Positions 8,442 to 17,010 of a stretch of 64,000 bases of DNA are shown here, one piece after another. The first letter of the stretch is position 1, and each line of letters begins with the position of its first letter. The stretch covers positions 62,001 through 126,000 of the forward strand of contig NZ_JBEPNO010000012.1 of NCBI RefSeq assembly GCF_040546275.1. Direction: 5' to 3'. The translations under genes were made by a program, and so were the position numbers. Under the pieces are notes generated by a model. That model saw nothing but the letters and a program-made list of their open reading frames with translations. It did not search any database and was not told where the DNA came from. This DNA comes from Nakamurella sp040546275 (GTDB taxonomy: Bacteria > Actinomycetota > Actinomycetes > Mycobacteriales > Nakamurellaceae).

Positions 8442-9374
8442 CTACTTGGTGGCAGCAGTCACCGGAGCAGTGGCAGCTGTTGCGGGGGCGGTGGCACCAG
8501 ACCCGACGACCGCCGTCTCGGGCGCGCCCGCGCTGGAGGACGTCACGTACGTCCCGGTGGCGGTCAGGGCGTCGGACGGGACCGTCACGGAGTCGATGAC
8601 GGCTTTGCCGACCGGTGCGCCGTCCTGGGCGTTGTTCTTCACGCCCTGGGCGGCGATCGCCTCGACCACGGCCATGCCGGCGTCGGAGACCTTGCCGAAC
8701 ACGGTGTAGTTGGGCGACAGCGTCGAGTCCTTGTAGACGATGAAGAACTGCGATCCGTTGGTGTTCTGACCGGAGTTCGCCATCGCGATGGTGCCCTTGG
8801 GATAGGTCTTCGTCTTGGTCAGCTCGTCGGCGAAGGTGTAGCCAGGCCCGCCGTTGCCGACCCCGGACGGGTCGCCGCACTGCAGGATGTCGAGGGCCGA
8901 ATTGCCGGTCAGGCGCCAGCACGGGGAGTTGTCGTAGAAGCCCTGCGAGGCCAGGGAGGCGAACGAGTTGACGGTGCAGGGAGCGGCCGCGCGGTCGAGG
9001 GTGACGTCTACCTTCTGGCCGTTCACGTTGATGGTGGCGGCCAGGGTGCCCGTGTTCGCGGGGGACAGGTTGGTCGGCGCCTTGACCGCCTTGGCGGCCT
9101 TGCCGGCGGTCGTGTACGTGCACGGCGTCTTCGGCACGGCCGCGCTACTGGACACGGTCGGCGTCGTCGTGCCGCTGTCGGTGTTGCCGGTCGCGGTGTT
9201 GTCGGTGTTCCGACTGGTGAAGTACCAGATACCGCCAGCCACCACGAGGACCGTGGCGACGACACCGATGACGATCAGGCGCTGGCGACGGCTCTGCTCC
9301 CGCTCCTGGCGGCGGACGAGTTGGCGCTCAAGCTTCCGCTTGGCTGCTTCGCGTCGCTGCTGGTTGCTCGGCAC
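8442..9374 (-). CDS. Membrane-anchored cyclophilin-type peptidyl-prolyl isomerase
   Basis: Speeds cis-trans isomerisation of proline bonds, here outside the cytoplasm. The 310-residue protein has a basic cytosolic start (QQRREAAKRKLERQLVRRQ), one membrane helix at about 35-52, a Thr/Ser-rich linker and a cyclophilin domain with FYDNSPCWRL, GTIAMANSG, TNGSQFFI and YTVFGKV. I chose GTG 9374 over ATG 9380: the AGGAGG ribosome site touches the ATG directly but lies 6 nt from the GTG. The resulting start VPSNQQRR resembles that of the mycobacterial homologue. An Ala/Thr-rich tail ends the protein. It matches the Rv2582 position next to relA. Confidence 0.9.
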   Translation of the reverse strand: MPSNQQRREAAKRKLERQLVRRQEREQSRRQRLIVIGVVATVLVVAGGIWYFTSRNTDNTATGNTDSGTTTPTVSSSAAVPKTPCTYTTAGKAAKAVKAPTNLSPANTGTLAATINVNGQKVDVTLDRAAAPCTVNSFASLASQGFYDNSPCWRLTGNSALDILQCGDPSGVGNGGPGYTFADELTKTKTYPKGTIAMANSGQNTNGSQFFIVYKDSTLSPNYTVFGKVSDAGMAVVEAIAAQGVKNNAQDGAPVGKAVIDSVTVPSDALTATGTYVTSSSAGAPETAVVGSGATAPATAATAPVTAATK

Positions 9375-9554
9375 TGTCATCCTCCTGCGAAGTTCACGTC
9401 AGCCTGGTCGAACGTGACAGGCCCCGGCGGGTGAGTCTAGGTGACGCGCAGACAGGGCTCTGGCGCAAACCGATGTGAACCGGCTGTGCGTGGCTGCACC
9501 ACCAGCGGAAAATGCCTCCCGCCCACCACGGGCAAAGCCGTTGAGCAGCCGCGT

Positions 9555-9560
9555 TAGGGT
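9555..9560 (+). promoter_or_regulatory. Putative -10 element of a leaderless transcript
   Basis: TAGGGT lies 6 nt before the GTG start of the MBL hydrolase, placing the transcript start at or near the start codon. No good ribosome binding site is present, which fits a leaderless mRNA, common in actinobacteria. Confidence 0.45.
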
Positions 9561-9566
9561 GGAGCG

Positions 9567-10244
9567 GTGTTCATCGCAGGGTTTCCAGCTGGGTCGTTCC
9601 AGGCCAACTGCTACGTCATCGGTACCGACCGCGGCGGCGACGCGCTGGTGGTCGACCCAGGCCAGGACGCCTTCGAGCAGCTGACCGCGGTCCTGGCCGA
9701 GCACCGGATGAGGCCGGTCGCTGTGCTGCTGACACACGGTCATCTCGATCACACCGCCTCGGCGGCGCAGATCTGCGCGAGCCTGGACATCCCGGCCTAC
9801 CTGCACGGCGCCGACGAGTTCATGCTCGACGATCCGCTGGCCGGCCTGTCCCCCCAGGCGAGGGTGATGCTGGTTGATTTTGACCTCACCGGTCTGCGCC
9901 CCGACACCGTGACCAGCCTGACCAGCGTCGACGAACTCCAGCTGGCGGGCCTCACCATGGCGGTGGATCACACCCCGGGCCATACCGGTGGCTGCGTGAC
10001 CTATCGGTTCGCCGCCGCCGATGGCCGCCCCGAGGTCCTGCTCACCGGCGACACCCTGTTCGCCGGGTCGGTGGGTCGGACCGACCTGCCCGGTGGCTCG
10101 ACCGACCAGCTGATGATCTCCATCGAGCGACATCTGCTGACCCGCGCCGACGACGCCGTCGTGCTGCCGGGTCACGGGCCCACCAGCACCATCGGCGACG
10201 AACGCCGCACCAACCCCTTCCTGACCGGCCTGGCGCTCAGCTGA
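9567..10244 (+). CDS. MBL-fold metallo-hydrolase (glyoxalase II-like)
   Basis: The 225-residue protein has the metallo-beta-lactamase zinc motif THGHLDHT (about residues 56-63), then DHTPGHTGGC, LLTGDTLFAGSVGR and a final PGHGP. These supply the two-metal site of glyoxalase II-type hydrolases, which split thioesters such as S-lactoyl thiols. The exact substrate cannot be told from sequence. It occupies the same place as Rv2581c, between the cyclophilin and hisS. The GTG start follows a -10-like TAGGGT by 6 nt. Confidence 0.88.
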   Translation: MFIAGFPAGSFQANCYVIGTDRGGDALVVDPGQDAFEQLTAVLAEHRMRPVAVLLTHGHLDHTASAAQICASLDIPAYLHGADEFMLDDPLAGLSPQARVMLVDFDLTGLRPDTVTSLTSVDELQLAGLTMAVDHTPGHTGGCVTYRFAAADGRPEVLLTGDTLFAGSVGRTDLPGGSTDQLMISIERHLLTRADDAVVLPGHGPTSTIGDERRTNPFLTGLALS

Positions 10245-10297
10245 CCGGACGGCAAACGGCCGGCCGCACAGCTGACCGGCCGGCACCGAACAACCGG

Positions 10298-10313
10298 GGC
10301 CCGCGAACGGGCC
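10298..10313 (+). promoter_or_regulatory. GC-rich hairpin in the spacer before hisS
   Basis: GGCCCG-CGAA-CGGGCC forms a 6-bp stem with a four-base loop ending 19 nt before the hisS start. Upstream, CGGCCGG (10257-10263) and CCGGCCG (10276-10282) could form a second stem. These may end transcription from the MBL gene or shape the hisS leader. I see no T-box features. Confidence 0.35.
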
Positions 10314-10332
10314 GCCACCGAAGAAACGACGG

Positions 10333-11613
10333 ATGACGAAGATGGCAGTCAAGAACGCTCTCACCGCGCCCAAGGGCGTGCCCGACTACGTGCCACCGGC
10401 CTCTCGGACGTTCGTCGCCGTCCGCGATCGGTTGGTGGCAGCGGCCGACCGCGCCGGCTACTCACCCATCGAACTGCCGATCTTCGAGGACACCGCGCTG
10501 TTCACCCGCGGCGTCGGCGAATCGACCGACGTCGTCTCGAAGGAGATGTACACGTTCGCCGACCGTGGTGACCGTTCGGTGACCCTCCGGCCCGAGGGCA
10601 CCGCCGGCGTCATGCGCGCGGTGATCGAGCACGGCCTCGACCGCGGTTCGCTGCCCGTCAAACTGGTCTACTCGGGGCCGTTCTTCCGGTACGAACGACC
10701 ACAGGCCGGTCGCTACCGGCAGCTGCAGCAGGTGGGCATCGAGGCGATCGGGTCCGATGATCCTGCTCTGGACGCCGAGGTCATCGCCGTCGGGCACGAG
10801 GCCTTTCGTTCGGTGGGTCTGACCGGCTACCGGCTGGAGCTGACGTCGCTCGGCGACTCCGGGGACCGTCCGGCCTACCGGGAGAAGCTCCAGGCCTTCC
10901 TGGCGGACCTCCCGCTGGACGAGGCCACGCGGCAGCGTGCCGCGTTGAACCCGCTCCGCGTGCTCGACGACAAGCGTCCGGAAGTCCAGGCCATGCTGGT
11001 CGACGCGCCGCTGATGCTCGACCACCTCTCGGTCGAGTCCGGCGAGCACTTCCGGGAGGTGCTGGCGATCCTGGACAGGCTGGCCGTGCCCTATGTGATC
11101 AACCCGCGGATGGTTCGTGGCCTGGATTACTACACGCGGACGACCTTCGAGTTCGTGCACCCGGGACTCGGCGCGCAATCAGGCATGGGCGGCGGCGGTC
11201 GCTACGACGGGCTGATGGCCGAACTCGGTGGACAAGCGTTGTCCGGCATCGGTTTCGGGCTCGGCGTCGACCGGACGGTGCTGGCTGCGAAGGCCGAGGG
11301 CCTGACGGTCGGCGACGAGGCGCGGTGCGAGGTCTACGGGGTACCGATGGGTGCCGCTGCCTCCCGGGAGCTCGCGGTGATCGCCGGGCAACTCCGGTCC
11401 GCCGGCATCCGGGTCGACCGCGCCTACGGCGGGCGTGGTCTGAAGGCGGCCATGAAGTCCGCCGATGCCTCGGGTGCCCGGGTGGCGCTGGTGCTGGGGG
11501 ACCGGGACCTCGAGCAGGGCACCATCATGGTCAAGGACCTCCTCTCCGGCGACCAGCAGCCGGTGGCGCTGATGGACGTCGGTGCAGCGGTGGCGCAGAT
11601 CCTCCTCCGGTAG
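10333..11613 (+). CDS. hisS: Histidyl-tRNA synthetase
   Basis: Charges tRNA-His with histidine. The 426-residue protein is a class II synthetase. It begins with APKGVPDYVPP, has motif 2 (RPEGTAGVMRA, then FFRYERPQAGRYRQLQQVG), the His-A motif VRGLDYYTRTTFEF, motif 3 (GIGFGLGVDRT) and a C-terminal anticodon-binding domain (about 330-426). The length is normal. ATG 10342, three codons in, is an alternative start; neither has a strong ribosome site. Confidence 0.96.
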   Translation: MTKMAVKNALTAPKGVPDYVPPASRTFVAVRDRLVAAADRAGYSPIELPIFEDTALFTRGVGESTDVVSKEMYTFADRGDRSVTLRPEGTAGVMRAVIEHGLDRGSLPVKLVYSGPFFRYERPQAGRYRQLQQVGIEAIGSDDPALDAEVIAVGHEAFRSVGLTGYRLELTSLGDSGDRPAYREKLQAFLADLPLDEATRQRAALNPLRVLDDKRPEVQAMLVDAPLMLDHLSVESGEHFREVLAILDRLAVPYVINPRMVRGLDYYTRTTFEFVHPGLGAQSGMGGGGRYDGLMAELGGQALSGIGFGLGVDRTVLAAKAEGLTVGDEARCEVYGVPMGAAASRELAVIAGQLRSAGIRVDRAYGGRGLKAAMKSADASGARVALVLGDRDLEQGTIMVKDLLSGDQQPVALMDVGAAVAQILLR

Positions 11614-11629
11614 CCGGTCTCGGAGTTCG

Positions 11630-11656
11630 GGAACCTTTCGCGACCGCGGTGACTCA
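11630..11656 (+). promoter_or_regulatory. Putative ECF-type promoter before the first sigma gene
   Basis: GGAACC (11630-11635), 15 bases, then GACTCA (11651-11656). GGAAC at -35 is the common ECF sigma recognition sequence. Its position just before an ECF sigma gene suggests self-activation. The -10 assignment is less certain. Confidence 0.45.
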
Positions 11657-11692
11657 TGTGGGGAGAGGGTCGAACCCGGGAAGGGGACAGAG

Positions 11693-12211
11693 GTGGCGGA
11701 TCGAGCGTGGTTCGACGAGCTCTACCGATCCTCGCGGGACCGGCTTCTGATGATTGCGCTGGCCTTCACCCGGGATCTGCCGGAGGCCCAGGACGTCGTG
11801 CACGAGGCCTTCGTCCGGGGTTGGGCCGCTCGGGACAAATTGGCCCGGCTCGACAAGCCCGAGGCGTGGCTGTGCACGGTAGCGCTCAATGTCGCCCGGC
11901 GGCGCGCCCGCCGGCGGGCGATGCGCCGCCCGTTCGCCGGGGCCGCCGACCCGCTCGAGGGCGAGTCCGGCTTGGACACAGCTGACCTGATCGACCTGCA
12001 TCGTGCCGTCGATTCCTTGCCAGCCGACCAGCGCACGGTGGTGGTACTGCACCACCTGGCCGACCTTCCGCTCGAAGAAGTGGCTGCCGCCCTTCATGTC
12101 CCGGTCGGAACGGTGAAATCCAGATTGTCCCGCGGGCGGGCTCAACTACGACTGGATCTGGACCTGCCGAGCGATCAGTTCGCGACCGTCACCGAGGAGG
12201 GCCTGACATGA
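11693..12211 (+). CDS. ECF RNA polymerase sigma factor
   Basis: The 172-residue protein has sigma region 2 (LYRSSRDRLLMIALAFTRDL, then DVVHEAFVRGW) and region 4 (LPADQRTVVVLHHLADLPLE, then VGTVKSRLSRGRAQLR). It should direct RNA polymerase to a small regulon. GTG 11693 has AAGGGGA at 11681-11687, a spacing of 5 nt; the frame is open further upstream but without a site. Its stop overlaps the start of a membrane Asp-box protein by 4 nt (ATGA), so the two are made together and the partner is a likely regulator. Confidence 0.88.
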   Translation: MADRAWFDELYRSSRDRLLMIALAFTRDLPEAQDVVHEAFVRGWAARDKLARLDKPEAWLCTVALNVARRRARRRAMRRPFAGAADPLEGESGLDTADLIDLHRAVDSLPADQRTVVVLHHLADLPLEEVAAALHVPVGTVKSRLSRGRAQLRLDLDLPSDQFATVTEEGLT

Positions 12212-13572
12212 ACGAGGACGATCTGGACTTCGGCCGCCTTCGCCGTGGTTACCTCCTGTCGGCACCGCCGCGACCTCCGGTCCAGGAACTCATCGACCGG
12301 GCGGAAGGGCGCCGGACCCGGCGCCGGGCCCAGAGCGCGGTGTTTGCCGTGGTGTTGCTGGTCGCGGTCGCGCTGCCGATCTGGGTGGGCGGCCGGCACC
12401 GTGACGCGACGCCGGCGGTGCCGCAGACCCCGACTGTCTCGGCAAGCCAATCGGTCCTCCCGCCCCGCACCGCCGCAAGGACCACGACGACGCGCGGGAC
12501 GGTGACGTCGGCGCCCGTCGTGGCACCGACGACGACGTTGCTCGGCCCGTGGGACATCGCCTACCCGGCCGTTCCGGTCAGTTCCAACGACTGGTATGTC
12601 GCCGGCATCAGTTTCATCGACTCCACCCATGGCTACGCCCTCCGCAAGAACTGCACCGAAACACTCTGCCGCACCCAACTTCTTCGAACTACGGACGGAC
12701 GGACCTGGACCCGGCTGAAGTCCCCGGTCCCGGACCGCAGTCCCCAAGGCCCCAGCAGCGTCGGGGTGGTCGCCCTCGACCGAACCAGTGTGCTCGTGGC
12801 CGGCGAAGGTATCGGATCGGCCGGCCCGACCTGGTTCAGCGGTGACTCCGGCGCCACCTGGGCGTCGGTACCGGCGTACGCCACAGCGGTGGTGACGGGC
12901 GCAGGGGTGAACGAGCGATTGTTCCTGCAATGTCAGGTCGTAGAGCAGGGCATCGACGTCTGCGATCGCAGGGTGGCGGTGTGGTCCACGGCAACCGGAC
13001 GCCCGTCGGTGTTGGCCGATCAACCGCCGCTGACCGTCGCCCAGGTCGACCCGCCGCGGCCGGACGGCAGCATCTGGGTCACCGGCACGTCTGCAGATGG
13101 CCATGAGTCGGTGGCGGTGACGAAAGACGGGGGCCGGACCTGGACCATGACCGAGTTGGGACAGTTCCCGGCCGGCACCTTCGGGACGACGATCTCCGGG
13201 AACGGCAGGTACCTGTACGCCCTCGTCAACGGCCAACTCGAGGGGGTGAAGAACGGACTGCTCGCCCTGTACCGCAGCAGCGACAACGGGTCGACGTGGT
13301 CACAGACCTGGAAGGCCCATGGCCAGGCTCAGCCGCGAGCCGCACTGGGTCAGCTGTTGGTCCGACCGGACGGCTCGTTCATCCTGTTCGGCGAGACCAA
13401 CCCACCCCTGCTCAGTGCCGATGCTGGACTGACCTATCGGCCGATGACGGAGGCCTCCGCTTGGGGTCTGGCCTGGGACTCGGGTGCCACACTCGTGCTG
13501 AACGGCCCGGGACTGATCCGGGTCAGCACCGACGGCGTCAGCTGGCGCACCATCGTGTTTCCCGCCGCCTGA
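12208..13572 (+). CDS. Membrane-anchored Asp-box (BNR-like) repeat protein, possible anti-sigma partner
   Basis: The 454-residue protein has a short cytosolic part (about 1-42), one membrane helix (about 43-60), a Thr/Pro linker and a large outer domain. The outer domain holds repeated Asp-box turns: TTDGRTWTRL, SGDSGATWASV, TKDGGRTWTMT, SSDNGSTWSQT, SADAGLTYRPM and STDGVSWRTI. Six such turns predict a beta-propeller like sialidase or YCF48 folds, but sialidase catalytic residues are not evident. The cytosolic part lacks the HxxxCxxC zinc anti-sigma motif. The 4-nt overlap with the ECF gene suggests it senses something outside and controls the sigma factor; that role is inferred. Confidence 0.72.
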   Translation: MNEDDLDFGRLRRGYLLSAPPRPPVQELIDRAEGRRTRRRAQSAVFAVVLLVAVALPIWVGGRHRDATPAVPQTPTVSASQSVLPPRTAARTTTTRGTVTSAPVVAPTTTLLGPWDIAYPAVPVSSNDWYVAGISFIDSTHGYALRKNCTETLCRTQLLRTTDGRTWTRLKSPVPDRSPQGPSSVGVVALDRTSVLVAGEGIGSAGPTWFSGDSGATWASVPAYATAVVTGAGVNERLFLQCQVVEQGIDVCDRRVAVWSTATGRPSVLADQPPLTVAQVDPPRPDGSIWVTGTSADGHESVAVTKDGGRTWTMTELGQFPAGTFGTTISGNGRYLYALVNGQLEGVKNGLLALYRSSDNGSTWSQTWKAHGQAQPRAALGQLLVRPDGSFILFGETNPPLLSADAGLTYRPMTEASAWGLAWDSGATLVLNGPGLIRVSTDGVSWRTIVFPAA

Positions 13573-13620
13573 GACGTCGTCCCGCCACCTTCAGGCAACA
13601 GGGCTGTCGGTGTCCGTCGG

Positions 13621-13626
13621 TAAGTT
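13621..13626 (+). promoter_or_regulatory. Putative -10 element of a leaderless transcript
   Basis: TAAGTT ends 7 nt before ATG 13634. No ribosome binding site precedes that ATG. The spacing fits a leaderless promoter for the VOC gene. Confidence 0.4.
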
Positions 13627-13633
13627 CCCCGCC

Positions 13634-14077
13634 ATGAACATTCGAGAAGTTCAGGTGACGTTCGACTGCGCGGACCCTGCGGCGCTGGCAGGGTTCTGGT
13701 GCGAGCTGCTCGGCTATCAGGTGCAACCGCCGCCGGCCGGTTTCGACAGCTGGGATGCCGCGCTCGATGCCTGGGGCGTCGACGCGAAGGAGCGCAACAG
13801 CCGCTCGGCTGCCACGCCGCCCGACGGTGCGTCCGGCCCCCGGTTGTTCTTCCAGCGGGTACCGGAAGGGAAGGCGGCCAAGAACCGTGTCCACCTCGAT
13901 GTACGAACGGCTCCCGGCATCGCGGGTGACGAACGGATGGCCGCTCTGGAGGCCGAGGCGGACCGGCTGCTCGGGTTCGGCGCGACGCGTGTGCGCCGGG
14001 TCGATCCGGACGGGCGGATGGAGACAGGCTTCGTGGTCATGCAGGACCCTGAGGGCAACGAGTTCTGCCTGGACTGA
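13634..14077 (+). CDS. VOC-family (glyoxalase-like) protein
   Basis: The 147-residue protein is a vicinal oxygen chelate protein of the actinobacterial glyoxalase-like type. It starts NIREVQVTFDCADPAALAGF, with KNRVHLDVR in the middle and GFVVMQDPEGNEFCLD at the end, the usual metal-site edges of the fold. Members range from dioxygenases to drug-binding proteins, and no substrate can be assigned. ATG 13634 fits homologue lengths better than the in-frame start at 13610. Confidence 0.78.
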   Translation: MNIREVQVTFDCADPAALAGFWCELLGYQVQPPPAGFDSWDAALDAWGVDAKERNSRSAATPPDGASGPRLFFQRVPEGKAAKNRVHLDVRTAPGIAGDERMAALEAEADRLLGFGATRVRRVDPDGRMETGFVVMQDPEGNEFCLD

Positions 14078-14134
14078 CCAGGCCGTTGCGGGCGTGGTCG
14101 TCGATGCAGGTCGTGCAAACAGGTTGCCCGTTGG

Positions 14135-14150
14135 TCAAACGTATGTTCGA
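14135..14150 (+). promoter_or_regulatory. LexA (SOS) box before the radical SAM gene
   Basis: TCAAAC-GTAT-GTTCGA matches the actinobacterial SOS box TCGAAC-N4-GTTCGA at 11 of 12 fixed positions. It ends 7 nt before the ATG at 14158 and covers a -10-like TATGTT (14142-14147), so bound LexA would block transcription. I recall that the mycobacterial homologue Rv2578c is also reported as DNA-damage induced. Confidence 0.72.
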
Positions 14151-14157
14151 ATGAACT

Positions 14158-15216
14158 ATGCGATGGAACAGCCAGACGCTCGACGCGGATGACGAGTCGG
14201 CACTCCCCGGGCTCGGGCGGATGGCCGGATTGGTCCGAACGGTGCGGACACCGGAGTTCGCCGGGGTGACCTTCCACGAGGTGCATTCGAAGTCCGCGCT
14301 GAACCGCGTGCCGAGCACTTCGCCGATGCCGTTCCCGTGGACCATCAATCCATATCGGGGGTGCACGCACGGCTGCGTCTACTGCTTCGCCCGCGGCACG
14401 CATTCCTACCTCGACTTCGATACCGGTCACGACTTCGATACCCAGATCGTCGTGAAACTCAATGTGGCACAGGTGCTCCGGCGTGAGCTGGCACGCAAGA
14501 ACTGGGCGCGAGAGCACGTCGCGATGGGGACGAACACCGACCCCTACCAGCGGGCCGAGGGTCGCTACCGCCTGATGCCGGGGATCATCGACGCCCTCGT
14601 CGACAGCGGCACGCCGTTCTCCATCCTCACCAAAGGCACCGTGCTGTCCCGGGACCTCCCGCTGCTGACGGCGGCCCAAGAGCGGGTGCCGGTCGGGCTG
14701 GGCATCTCGCTGGCCCTGCTCGATCCGGAGCTGCAGGCACTGCTCGAGCCGGGCACTCCGACACCGAAGGCTCGGCTGGATCTCATCAGGCGGATCACCG
14801 ACGCCGGCCTGCCGTGCGGGGTCCTCGTGGCGCCGTTGCTACCGCACCTGACGGACAGCACCGAGCAGCTCAGGGACCTGGTCGGGAAGCTGGCCGACGC
14901 GGGCGTCACCGGGGTCAGCGCGGTGGTCCTGCACCTGCGTCCCGGGGCCAGGGAATGGTTCTTCCCTTGGCTGGCGCGGACTCGGCCGGAGTTGGTGCCG
15001 ATCTACGAGCGCCTGTACGCACGCGGCTCCAGCGCAGCCCCCGGGTTCCGGAAGATGCTGTCGGAGCGGTTCCGGGCCGTGCGCGCCGAGTTCGGCCTGG
15101 ACAAGGGCGATCCGCCGACCCTGCGGGGGCTACCGGGCGACCCGGGCGCGTCGTTCCCAGCCGGGAGCCTGCCGGCACCGGCCACGCCGGCCGTCGACCA
15201 GCAATCCCTGTTCTGA
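14158..15216 (+). CDS. Rv2578c-like radical SAM protein
   Basis: The 352-residue protein carries the iron-sulfur motif CTHGCVYC (C69, C73, C76). This C-x3-C-x2-C spacing resembles spore photoproduct lyase-like SplB and the Rv2578c family. It should cleave S-adenosylmethionine to make a radical; the substrate is unknown. MGTNTDPYQRAE and the following TIM-barrel strands are conserved in the family. A LexA box sits on its promoter, which suggests a role after DNA damage, perhaps lesion repair; this is inferred. It is convergent with the TerB gene. Confidence 0.82.
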   Translation: MRWNSQTLDADDESALPGLGRMAGLVRTVRTPEFAGVTFHEVHSKSALNRVPSTSPMPFPWTINPYRGCTHGCVYCFARGTHSYLDFDTGHDFDTQIVVKLNVAQVLRRELARKNWAREHVAMGTNTDPYQRAEGRYRLMPGIIDALVDSGTPFSILTKGTVLSRDLPLLTAAQERVPVGLGISLALLDPELQALLEPGTPTPKARLDLIRRITDAGLPCGVLVAPLLPHLTDSTEQLRDLVGKLADAGVTGVSAVVLHLRPGAREWFFPWLARTRPELVPIYERLYARGSSAAPGFRKMLSERFRAVRAEFGLDKGDPPTLRGLPGDPGASFPAGSLPAPATPAVDQQSLF

Positions 15217-15268
15217 CCGCACAGAACCGTCCGACGGCCGAAGGTGGCCGGTGAGCTGGGCCGGACCT

Positions 15269-15724
15269 CTACAGGTCGAATTCGGTCGGGGCGATCCCGA
15301 CGGCGTAGCAGGCATCGCGGACGGTGGTCCGCTCGTGCTCGTCGAAATTGCCGTCGGCCCCGCCGATGATGATGCCGATCTGGATGACGGCCCTGGCCTG
15401 CTCGGGCTTGGACTTGAGCTTCCCGATGGTGGCGATGGCCTCGACCTTGCCGAAGTCGTAGTCGCGGGTCAGCTTGTCGCAGTAGAAGTTGAACTTCTCC
15501 TGCAACTCGGCCGGCGGGAAGATGGAGAGCACGTCGTTGGCCACGATCAGGCCGGCGGTCTTCTGGCGTTCCGTCGGGTCGATGGTGCCGTCCGCCGCTG
15601 CGATCAACGCGCACATGGCCATCGAACCGGCCGCGAACTCCTTGTTCTTGAACTGCCCGGCCTTGAGCTTCAGGGAACTGTTCATCTCCTGGGTCTTGGA
15701 CTTGAGCGAATCCCAGAATGCCAT
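15269..15724 (-). CDS. TerB-family protein
   Basis: The 151-residue protein begins MAFWDSLKSKTQEMNSSLK and carries the TerB-like helical domain with two acidic stretches, AAADGTIDPTERQ (about 43-55) and GGADGNFDEHERTTV near 130. These are typical of tellurite-resistance TerB proteins, which bind metal at a membrane-linked stress complex. No other ter genes are nearby, so its role is open. GGAGG lies just before the ATG at 15724; the longer frame has no site. Confidence 0.82.
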   Translation of the reverse strand: MAFWDSLKSKTQEMNSSLKLKAGQFKNKEFAAGSMAMCALIAAADGTIDPTERQKTAGLIVANDVLSIFPPAELQEKFNFYCDKLTRDYDFGKVEAIATIGKLKSKPEQARAVIQIGIIIGGADGNFDEHERTTVRDACYAVGIAPTEFDL

Positions 15725-15865
15725 CGTGTTTCCTCCAGTGAAGAGAACTGCTCGCATGCACCTCGCCGGTCCGGCGGTGCCCTCGTTCAACGGTCGGCCC
15801 TGCTGATCAGTTCCTGGCCGTTGTCCGTCCCAACCTAGGGGATCGCTGATCCGGACCGCGGTCGG

Positions 15866-16933
15866 TCAGTAGAACTCTCCCGGTTCGACCACGTTGAGCA
15901 ACCGTTCGCCGGCGAGGAACAGCTTCATGTTCTTGGCAAACAGTTCGGCGATCCGCTGGTCCTCCTTGTCGTTCAACGCGGCTGTATGGGGCGCGAGGAC
16001 GACATTCGGCAGGTCCCAGAGCGGCGAGTCGGCCGGCAGCGGCTCGACGGCTGTCACGTCGAGGTAGGCCGAGCCGAGCGGGCCGGTGGTCAGACCGTCG
16101 ATCAGGGCGGGTTCGTCGATCACGGTGCCGCGTCCCACGTTCACGATCACCGCCCCCGGCTTGGTGGCCGCGATCAGGGCCGCGTCGTAGAGTCCCGCGG
16201 TCGCCTCGGTGCCGGGGAGCGTGAAGACGATGGCGTCGGCCCTACCCACCAGTTGGGGCAGAGCGTCGATCGCATGCACCTCGTCGACGTGGTCGACCGG
16301 ACCGACGGTCCGCTTGACACCGAGCACCGTGGCCCCGAAACACTTGAGCAGGCGGGCGGTCTCGCCGCCGATGCCGCCCAGCCCGACAATGAGGACGGTC
16401 TGCTCGCCGACCTGGTTCATGGCCCATCGCTCCGGCCACTCGTGGGCACGCTGCAGCGCCTGCAGCCGGTGAAGGTCCTTGGCGGCGGCCAACACAGCGA
16501 AGACGGCGAACTCCGCGAGGGTGCCACCGTGCACCCCCGCGGAGGTGGTGAAGATCACCCGATCCAGGTCCGGCGCGGAAAGGTTGGCGGCCTGCACGCT
16601 GGCCCCGCCGCCAGCGGCCATCGTCTGCACCCAGCGGAGCTTCGGGTTGGCAGCCACCGCGTCCGCCAGTAGCGCGGCGTCGACGTCCGGGATGCCGTAG
16701 AGCACGTCGGCCCTGGCCAGCAGCGCGTCGAACGCGGCCTGCTGCGCCGGCGTCCGCCGGTAGTCGGGGTCTCCGCCGTGGTCACCCGGATACCGTTGTG
16801 GTGGAAGGAGTTCGTCGTCCACCAGCAACTCGACGCGGGGGTCGGCGTCGGTGATCAGGTGCCGGAGGTCGGGGGCCAGCGGGGTGGCCAGCACGACGGT
16901 GACGGTAGTGGCGGGGCGGGAGGGTAGGGACAC
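15866..16933 (-). CDS. D-2-hydroxyacid dehydrogenase
   Basis: An NAD(P)-dependent reductase of 2-oxo acids (glyoxylate/hydroxypyruvate type). From GTG 16933 it has 355 residues. The nucleotide-binding fingerprint is GLGGIGGETARLL. The catalytic triad region is visible: Arg in NVGRGTVIDEPAL, Glu in DVTAVEPLP and His in APHTAALND. The exact substrate is not clear. GTG 16933 lies 7 nt after a -10-like TATTGT, suggesting a leaderless mRNA; the earlier frame start at 16963 lacks a site. Confidence 0.85.
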   Translation of the reverse strand: MSLPSRPATTVTVVLATPLAPDLRHLITDADPRVELLVDDELLPPQRYPGDHGGDPDYRRTPAQQAAFDALLARADVLYGIPDVDAALLADAVAANPKLRWVQTMAAGGGASVQAANLSAPDLDRVIFTTSAGVHGGTLAEFAVFAVLAAAKDLHRLQALQRAHEWPERWAMNQVGEQTVLIVGLGGIGGETARLLKCFGATVLGVKRTVGPVDHVDEVHAIDALPQLVGRADAIVFTLPGTEATAGLYDAALIAATKPGAVIVNVGRGTVIDEPALIDGLTTGPLGSAYLDVTAVEPLPADSPLWDLPNVVLAPHTAALNDKEDQRIAELFAKNMKLFLAGERLLNVVEPGEFY

Positions 16934-16940
16934 ACCGAAG

Positions 16941-16946
16941 ACAATA
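16941..16946 (-). promoter_or_regulatory. Putative -10 element of a leaderless transcript
   Basis: On the minus strand TATTGT ends 7 nt before GTG 16933 of the dehydrogenase gene. There is no ribosome binding site in the gap. Confidence 0.4.
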
Positions 16947-17010
16947 CGAAAGACCCCCGGCACGCCTTGCGGCGCATCGGGGGTCTCTCATCGGGGTCTC
17001 TGCGGAGCGG

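Noticed and set aside
10245..10332. T-box riboswitch before hisS
   Set aside because: The spacer is under 90 bases and holds only short GC hairpins, with no T-box sequence.
12208..13572. Sialidase
   Set aside because: Asp-box turns are present, but the arginine triad and other catalytic residues of sialidases are not evident, and the protein is paired with a sigma factor.
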